Shown here piece by piece: positions 13,889 through 18,626 of a DNA stretch of 18,626 nucleotides. Below the pieces are notes generated by a model. That model was not told where the DNA came from and searched no databases. It saw nothing but the letters and a program-made list of their open reading frames with translations. This stretch comes from DASUMF01 sp040510575 (GTDB lineage: Bacteria; Actinomycetota; Acidimicrobiia; IMCC26256; DASPTH01). The translations under genes and the position numbers were made by a program. Numbering within the stretch: position 1 is the stretch's first letter; each line of letters starts with the position of its first letter. Where the stretch lies: positions 1 through 18,626 of the forward strand of contig JBEVIU010000019.1 in the NCBI GenBank assembly GCA_040510575.1. The letters are read 5' to 3'.

Positions 13889-16225
13889 CTACACGGTGCC
13901 CTTGTTGCGCAGGATGTGCAGGGTGATGAACCCGAACACCGGGGGCAGCGCGAAGGTGATGCCGCGGAACACGAGCACCGTGGCGAGCGCGGTGTTGGTG
14001 TCGATCCCGAAGCTCGTGAGCCCCGCGGTGAGGGCGGCCTCCTGCACGCCGATCCCGCCCGGGACCGGCGCCAGGTTGCCGAGCATCCCGGCGCCGATCT
14101 GGACGACCATGAGTTCCGCGAAGCCGAGCGAGCTGTGGAACGCGAGCAGACACAACCCGAGCAGAAAGGGATAGACCAGGTTCCCGGCGAGGTCGCCGCC
14201 GAAGAGCTGGAGCGCCTTCCTCGGGTTGCGCAGCACGGCCCAGATGTCTTTCGCCGCCCGGGTCACCGCCGGGACGACCTTGCCCCGGAGCTTCGGCACG
14301 AGGAGCACGATGCCGATCAGTGCGGCGACGATCGCGATCGCCCAGAGCGACGCGCTGCCGCCTCCGCCCAGGTCATAGGCGGAGCTGCTCGTGGCGGTGA
14401 ACGTGAGGGCGCCGAGGAACAGCACCATCTGGATCGCCCCACCGACCCCAGTGCTGAGCACCATGGCGCTGGCACCCGATGCGATCGGCACGCCCTGCTT
14501 GCTGAGGTAGTCGAGCTGGAGCGCGGTGCCACCGATGCCGTTGGGCGTGATGAGGTTCAAGAAGCTGCACGCGAGCTGCACGAGCACCGTCGGCACGAAG
14601 GCGAGTGCCTGGTTCACACAACCCATCAGGGCGGTGGCCCACGACATCGGGACCAACGGATAGAGCAGGAGCGCGAGGAGCGCCCATCCCCACGTCGCGT
14701 TCTCGAATTCGCTCTGGACCGAGCTCCAGTCGATGCCCTCCAAGCTCGGGATCGCGATCGCGAGCGCGAACAGGACACCGGCGAGGATGCCGATGTTCGC
14801 CCAGCTCAGGCGCTTGACCTTCAGAGGCGGCGTGTCCTCGGCGCCGGTCGCGGTCGCAACATCGGCCCGTAGGGCCTTCAGCGTCTTGCCGAGGTGCTTG
14901 TCGGTGCTGATGTCGCCAGGAAGCGCGGCCGGCTGCAGCAACGGGATCAACGCGCCGATCCGCTCGGTGTTCCGTGCCGCGATCGCGGCGGCGATGGCTC
15001 GGTCGTTGCCCACGAGTTGCGACGTCAACGCGAGCAATGAGGCGTCGTCGCGGTTGCGCCAGTATTCGTCGCCGCCGACCGCGGCGGCGCTGAACTCGTC
15101 GAGGGCGACCGTGCCCTCGTCGGTGAGCAGCACGCGTCCGAGGTCGAGGTTGCCGTGGCTGATCTTGGCCTCGTGAAGTTGCCCGACCTCCTCCCACAGC
15201 GCGCCCAGGGTCGCGTCGTCGAGGCGTGAAGCGTCGATCGTCGCAATCGGCGTGCCGGTGGGTGGCGTCGCCACGAGCAGTGCAGCGTCCGCGCCGCCGA
15301 CGCCGGAGGTGACGACGCGTGGTCCGTTGATGCCGACTCGTTCGGCGAGCATCAATGCGTACGCCACGTGCTCCACCTGCTGCAGCCGGGTACCGAACAC
15401 GGTCAAGCCCGGCTCTCGGTACGCGGCGCGGTGCCACACGCGGGCGAAGATCTCGGAGTCGCGTTGATCGCGGCCGTAGGCATCGACGCGCACGGTCGTG
15501 CCGTCGTCGAGCGCGGCGGTCATCGCCGAGGCGCGTGGGACCACCAGCGGCGCGAGCTCGACGGTGGTGGCGGTCAGGCCGAGGTCGGCGAGTGCCGCCT
15601 GGGTCTCGTGGATCGACAGCCGCCCAGGTGGTGCGCCGACGAGTGAGGTGACGAGCGCCGCGATGCCGATGCCGAGGAAGACGCCGCCCAGCATGTCGGA
15701 TGGGAACGCGGTGCCCAGGTACATGGCGGCGAACGCCACCATCACGATCACGAGTGCGAGGACACGCCGCAGCGGACGCACGACGTATGGGGAGAGGACC
15801 GCGGCGAGCGCGACGGCGATGGCGACGTTCGCGGCGGGGAACGCGGGACCGTCCCCGATGCGTACCTGCACGCCCGAGCCCTGGAGCGAGTGTGGCCCCA
15901 GGATCTCGTTGAGCAGCTCGGCGATGCCCCAGGCTGCGACGCCCGCGAGCGCGACCCGCCACGCGGCGGCGAGCTGACGGAACGCCAGCAACAGGACGGC
16001 GACCACGAGCACGGCCCAGATCGAGCCGAGCGCGTACAGCACCTTGGCGACGCCTTCGAGGTCGTCGGTGAGGCCGTTGACCACGTGGAACAGGTTGAGG
16101 TTGATGCTCGACTGGGTCTGCGCCCACATGCCGGTGACCACGACGCCGATCCCGCACGCAACGAGCCGCACGATGTCGGTGCCGCGACGCTCGACGGGCT
16201 CGCCCGTGTCGCGGATCCAGGTCAC
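13889..16225 (-). CDS. Multidomain membrane protein: degenerate PAP2-like, pseudokinase-like and flippase-like (UPF0104/LPG synthase TM) domains
   Basis: A membrane protein of 778 residues. Residues about 17-200 hold several helices resembling PAP2 lipid phosphatases, but the PSGH site reads PAAN (130-133) and the GxHxxSD site reads GTAFPSD (171-177), so the catalytic histidines are missing. Residues about 220-440 resemble a kinase-like module: AYGRDQRDSEIFARVWHRAAYRE (249-271), QQVEHVAYALMLAERVGI, then HGNLDLGRVLL (357-367) where HGDLHxxN would be expected, and DEF (376-378) in place of DFG. Residues about 475-775 form the UPF0104/lysylphosphatidylglycerol-synthase-like membrane domain, including LITPNGIGGTALQLDYL (558-574) and NLAPVPGGIGVQEAAL (717-732), found in lipid flippases. 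The GTG start overlaps the MFS stop (GTGA). A lipid-handling role in the inner membrane is likely; the enzyme modules look inactive. Confidence 0.85.
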   Translation of the reverse strand: MTWIRDTGEPVERRGTDIVRLVACGIGVVVTGMWAQTQSSINLNLFHVVNGLTDDLEGVAKVLYALGSIWAVLVVAVLLLAFRQLAAAWRVALAGVAAWGIAELLNEILGPHSLQGSGVQVRIGDGPAFPAANVAIAVALAAVLSPYVVRPLRRVLALVIVMVAFAAMYLGTAFPSDMLGGVFLGIGIAALVTSLVGAPPGRLSIHETQAALADLGLTATTVELAPLVVPRASAMTAALDDGTTVRVDAYGRDQRDSEIFARVWHRAAYREPGLTVFGTRLQQVEHVAYALMLAERVGINGPRVVTSGVGGADAALLVATPPTGTPIATIDASRLDDATLGALWEEVGQLHEAKISHGNLDLGRVLLTDEGTVALDEFSAAAVGGDEYWRNRDDASLLALTSQLVGNDRAIAAAIAARNTERIGALIPLLQPAALPGDISTDKHLGKTLKALRADVATATGAEDTPPLKVKRLSWANIGILAGVLFALAIAIPSLEGIDWSSVQSEFENATWGWALLALLLYPLVPMSWATALMGCVNQALAFVPTVLVQLACSFLNLITPNGIGGTALQLDYLSKQGVPIASGASAMVLSTGVGGAIQMVLFLGALTFTATSSSAYDLGGGGSASLWAIAIVAALIGIVLLVPKLRGKVVPAVTRAAKDIWAVLRNPRKALQLFGGDLAGNLVYPFLLGLCLLAFHSSLGFAELMVVQIGAGMLGNLAPVPGGIGVQEAALTAGLTSFGIDTNTALATVLVFRGITFALPPVFGFITLHILRNKGTV

Positions 16226-17859
16226 GTCGAGGGCTCCGCGGCGTACGCGGCCTCATCCTCACGGGCATACTGCGCCGACAGCGCCTCTTCCTTGTCGCGT
16301 TTGGGGAAGAGGAAGAACACGAGCGCCGCGCCCAGCACGATCGCGATGATGCCGGCCAGGTAGGCCCAGTCCTGGCCGTCGACGAACGACTGCTTCGCCG
16401 CCTGCGTGATCTGCTTCGCGTACTGCGGGTACTGCTCGGCGGTGTTCGCCGCGCTCGAGAACGACTTCGTGAGCTCAGCCTGCACGTCGTCGCTCACCTG
16501 TGCGCCGTTCGGTGCACTCGCGATGGTCGCTGCGAACGCAGCCGCGTACCCGGCGGTCAACAGCGCGCCGAGGATCGACTGCATGATCGCACCGCCGAGA
16601 TCACGTTGGAGATCCGCGGTGCCCGACGCCATGCCGGCGCGCTGCACGGGAACCGACCCGGTGAGGGAGTGCGACGCGGGGGTGCCGGCGAAGCCGACGC
16701 CGGTGCCGATCAGCGCGTAGCCGAGCCCGATCTCCCAGTAGCTCGCTCCCTCCTTCCACAACGCAAGCATCACGAGGAACCCGAGGAGGCAGAACACGTA
16801 GCCGACGAGCAGCGTGAAGCGCGCGCCGCGCGCACCGACGAGCTTCGCGGAGCGGGGCGCGATGATCACCATCATGATCGCGGCAGGCAGGATCGCCGCG
16901 CCCGCTTCGAGGGTGTCGTACGCAAGCACGTTCTGCAGGAACTGCTGGCCGATGAACATGGCACCCATCAGCGAGCCGAACACGATGATGCCCGCGACCG
17001 CGGCGACCCAGAAGATGCGCCGGGCCGCGACGTGGAGGTCGTACAGCGGGTTCTTCGCCCGCTTCTGGCGGATGATGAACGCGACGCCGGCGGCGAACGC
17101 GATTGCGGCGAGCCCGAGCACGAGCGTGCCCTCGTTCGGCACGGCGGCGAAGTTGATCGCGAGGATCAGGCCGGCCACGAGCAGGGCGGAGAGGATCCCG
17201 CCCAGGTTGTCGACCGGATCGGACGTCTCGTTGACATGGGCCGGAACGAAGCGAAGAGCCAACACGAGCGCGACGAACGCGAGCGGGAGCGTCACGAGGA
17301 ACACCGAACCCCACCAGTACTGCTGCAGCAGCGCACCGGCGACGAGCGGGCCGAGCGACGAGATCGCACCGCCGAGCGCCGACCAGAGGGCGATCGCGCG
17401 TGTGCGCGGCTGCCCGGCCCAGAGTGCGGTGATCAACGCAAGGGTGGTGGGATACGCCATGCCGGCGGAGAGTCCGCCGAGGAGGCGAGCGGCGAACAAC
17501 ACGACGTCGCTGGGGGCCCACGCAGCGAGCAGACACGCGGGGATCGACAGCGTGGTGCCGATCACGAGCATCATCTTGCGCCCGTACCGGTCGCCCAGCG
17601 CACCGAGCCACAACACCGAGGCCGCGAGGCCGAGCGAGTATCCGACTGCGATGAGGTCGAGGGTCGTCTGTGACGAGTCGAACGCCTTGCCGATGTCGGG
17701 GAGCGCGACGTTGGCGACGGCGAGGTTCAGGTTCGCGACCGCGGCGACCAGGATCAGTGAGATCAACACGACCGGCGCGCGGTCGGGCTGCTGCCCCTCT
17801 CCTGCTCCTCCCACGTCGCCCGCCCCTGCTCCCGCTTGCCCCGCCTCGGCTGTGCTCAC
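16222..17859 (-). CDS. MFS transporter, DHA2-type (EmrB/QacA-like) drug or metabolite exporter
   Basis: A proton-driven exporter of 545 residues with about 14 predicted helices, the size of the DHA2 family. The first helix contains LNLAVANVALPDIGKAF (44-60). Motif A is GALGDRYGRKMML (86-98), and a motif-C-like SALGGAISSLGPLVAGALL lies at about 160-178. A hydrophilic, probably extracellular stretch of roughly 60 residues (ASAPNGAQVSDDVQAE onwards) precedes the final helix. The tail is charged and cytosolic (FPKRDKEEALSAQYARED). The N-terminus before the first helix is Gly/Ala-rich. The frame stays open upstream across the whole divergent cydA gene, but GTG at 17859 is the sensible start: the first transmembrane helix follows shortly, and TAGTTT lies eight bases upstream. 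It overlaps the flippase-like gene, so the two form an export/lipid unit. The substrate is unknown. Confidence 0.9.
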   Translation of the reverse strand: MSTAEAGQAGAGAGDVGGAGEGQQPDRAPVVLISLILVAAVANLNLAVANVALPDIGKAFDSSQTTLDLIAVGYSLGLAASVLWLGALGDRYGRKMMLVIGTTLSIPACLLAAWAPSDVVLFAARLLGGLSAGMAYPTTLALITALWAGQPRTRAIALWSALGGAISSLGPLVAGALLQQYWWGSVFLVTLPLAFVALVLALRFVPAHVNETSDPVDNLGGILSALLVAGLILAINFAAVPNEGTLVLGLAAIAFAAGVAFIIRQKRAKNPLYDLHVAARRIFWVAAVAGIIVFGSLMGAMFIGQQFLQNVLAYDTLEAGAAILPAAIMMVIIAPRSAKLVGARGARFTLLVGYVFCLLGFLVMLALWKEGASYWEIGLGYALIGTGVGFAGTPASHSLTGSVPVQRAGMASGTADLQRDLGGAIMQSILGALLTAGYAAAFAATIASAPNGAQVSDDVQAELTKSFSSAANTAEQYPQYAKQITQAAKQSFVDGQDWAYLAGIIAIVLGAALVFFLFPKRDKEEALSAQYAREDEAAYAAEPST

Positions 17860-17867
17860 GGTTCGTG

Positions 17868-17873
17868 AAACTA
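17868..17873 (-). promoter_or_regulatory. -10 box (TAGTTT) of the MFS gene
   Basis: On the minus strand TAGTTT is followed by eight bases and the GTG start at 17859. No Shine-Dalgarno sequence is present. A partial -35 match, GCGACA, lies 18 bases upstream (17892-17897, minus strand). Confidence 0.5.
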
Positions 17874-17940
17874 CGCCTTCGCGCCAAGTCGTGTCGCCAT
17901 CCCATTCGGGTGATCCACGCGCAAACGGCGACGAGGCTCG

Positions 17941-17946
17941 TAGGCT
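17941..17946 (+). promoter_or_regulatory. -10 box (TAGGCT) of cydA
   Basis: TAGGCT is followed by exactly six bases and the GTG start at 17953, without a Shine-Dalgarno sequence, so cydA is probably translated from a leaderless mRNA. The 93-base gap to the divergent MFS gene contains both promoters. I see no convincing shared operator in it. Confidence 0.55.
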
Positions 17947-17952
17947 CCGCAC

Positions 17953-18626
17953 GTGAGCTGGGTCCTCGCCATCGATCCCGTGCCGTGGGCGCGCTCGCAG
18001 ATGGCGTTCACCCTTGCGACGCACATCATCCTGGTGCCGCTCGGCGTGTCGTGGGCGTGCATGGCGCTGATCGCGAACTACCGGGCCATCAAGAAGCACG
18101 ACGCCGACGCCCTCCTGCTCGCGCAGCGCTGGTCGAAGTACATGGCCGTCACCTTCGCCGTCGGCGCCGTGACCGGCACCGTGCTCACCTTCGAATTCGG
18201 GCTGCTGTGGCCGCACTTCATGGGCAAGTTCGGCGACGCGTTCGGCATCCCGTTCACGATCGAAGGCCTGTTCTTCTTCCTCGAGGCGATCTTCATCGCG
18301 ATCTACATCTACGGGTGGAAGCGGCTGAAGCCATGGCCCCACTTCTGGACCGGCGTGCCGATCGTGCTCGCGGGGATCGGCGGCACGGTGTCGGTCGTCG
18401 CGGCGAACGCGTGGATGAACGAGCCCGGTGGCTTCACGCTCGATTCGGCGGGCAACGTCGACAGCGTCGACCCACTCAGCGTGATCTTCAACGACGCCAT
18501 GCCCTACGAGGCAGCCCACATGCTCGTGGCGGCCTACCTGGTCGGCGGGTTCCTCATCGCGTCGGTCTACGCAGTCGGGATGCTGAAGGGCCGTCGCGAC
18601 CGCTATCACCGCCTCGGCTTCCTCAT
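17953..18626 (+). CDS. cydA: Cytochrome bd oxidase subunit I (3' end cut by window)
   Basis: Heme-bearing subunit of the cytochrome bd quinol oxidase, which reduces O2 to water with high affinity at the inner membrane. The first 224 residues are visible, about half of the protein. RSQMAFTLATHIILVPLGV (14-32) contains the b595/d heme ligand H24 (E. coli H19). TIEGLFFFLEAIFIAIYIYGW (102-122) contains E104 and E111 (E. coli E99 and E107). VAANAWMNEPGGF (149-161) is a diagnostic block, and H189 in EAAHMLVAAYLVGGF matches E. coli H186, a heme b558 ligand. The Q-loop and the methionine ligand lie beyond the window, so short or long Q-loop type cannot be decided. The start is GTG, six bases after TAGGCT. 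cydB is expected next but is not visible. It is divergent from the MFS gene. Confidence 0.95.
   Translation, partial: MSWVLAIDPVPWARSQMAFTLATHIILVPLGVSWACMALIANYRAIKKHDADALLLAQRWSKYMAVTFAVGAVTGTVLTFEFGLLWPHFMGKFGDAFGIPFTIEGLFFFLEAIFIAIYIYGWKRLKPWPHFWTGVPIVLAGIGGTVSVVAANAWMNEPGGFTLDSAGNVDSVDPLSVIFNDAMPYEAAHMLVAAYLVGGFLIASVYAVGMLKGRRDRYHRLGFL

Noticed and set aside
14373..16268. Second minus-strand frame of 631 codons overlapping the flippase-like gene
   Set aside because: Arg-rich out-of-frame translation of the same DNA; the other frame has membrane helices and family motifs.
17874..17940. Shared operator between the divergent MFS and cydA promoters
   Set aside because: Only short, gapped partial symmetries are visible between the two -10 boxes, none better than expected by chance.
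17860..18609. Upstream extension of the MFS reading frame on the minus strand to 18609 (about 250 extra residues)
   Set aside because: The extension is low-complexity charged sequence lying antisense to the clearly real cydA gene; the transporter begins properly at the GTG at 17859.
1..18626. Mobile elements, CRISPR, tRNA/rRNA genes or a defence island
   Set aside because: No transposase or integrase, no regularly spaced repeats, no cloverleaf or rRNA segments and no recognisable defence proteins were seen; all larger stretches are filled by housekeeping or metabolic genes, and no gap exceeds about 160 bases.

Overview
This window is GC-rich, densely coded DNA with 17 protein genes, two of them cut by the window edges. 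The gene content points to an actinobacterium: a class II (B12-dependent) ribonucleotide reductase, a HelR-type RNA polymerase recycling ATPase, a TIGR03086/mycothiol-type DinB-like protein, a PIG-L/LmbE deacetylase, frequent GTG starts and TANNNT-type -10 boxes. The style resembles Acidimicrobiia, but that is an impression and not proven. I saw no RNA gene, insertion sequence, phage gene, CRISPR array or attachment site. The region looks like ordinary chromosome.

Layout. (A) 1-1762: the 3' end of nrdJ (+) converges on a short yqeY-like gene (-), with a strong hairpin between them. (B) 1922-4699 (+): an operon of an ArsR regulator, an AHSA1/SRPBCC protein, a TIGR03086 DinB-like protein and a carotenoid oxygenase, driven by the clearest promoter in the window, which carries an AT-rich operator-like repeat. 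(C) 4764-7458 (+): an M23 (LytM) envelope protein, a patatin-like lipase and a YqgE/AlgH protein. (D) 7477-8834 (+): an LmbE-type deacetylase and a histidine phosphatase. (E) 8869-13151 (+): HelR and oligoendopeptidase F. (F) 13190-13879 (+): a three-helix membrane protein of unknown function. (G) 17859-13889 (-): a DHA2-type MFS exporter followed by a large flippase-like membrane protein with degenerate PAP2 and kinase modules. (H) 17953 to the right edge (+): cydA, divergent from the MFS gene.

Two rules organise the region. Within operons, genes mostly overlap by 1-4 bases (ATGA, GTGA or TGATG junctions), so translation is probably coupled. At each of the eight predicted transcription-unit starts there is a TANNNT hexamer. 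In six of these it sits only 6-8 bases before an ATG or GTG that has no Shine-Dalgarno sequence, which predicts leaderless mRNAs. In the other two (the M23 gene and helR) the start lies about 30 bases downstream and is preceded by a GGAG-type ribosome binding site.

The items most worth following up are the leaderless-promoter pattern, the ArsR-controlled carotenoid-cleavage cassette, the PAP2/kinase/flippase fusion whose two enzymatic modules appear to be dead, and an imperfect palindrome covering the helR -10 box. I did not find a wholly new defence or mobile system, and I do not claim one.
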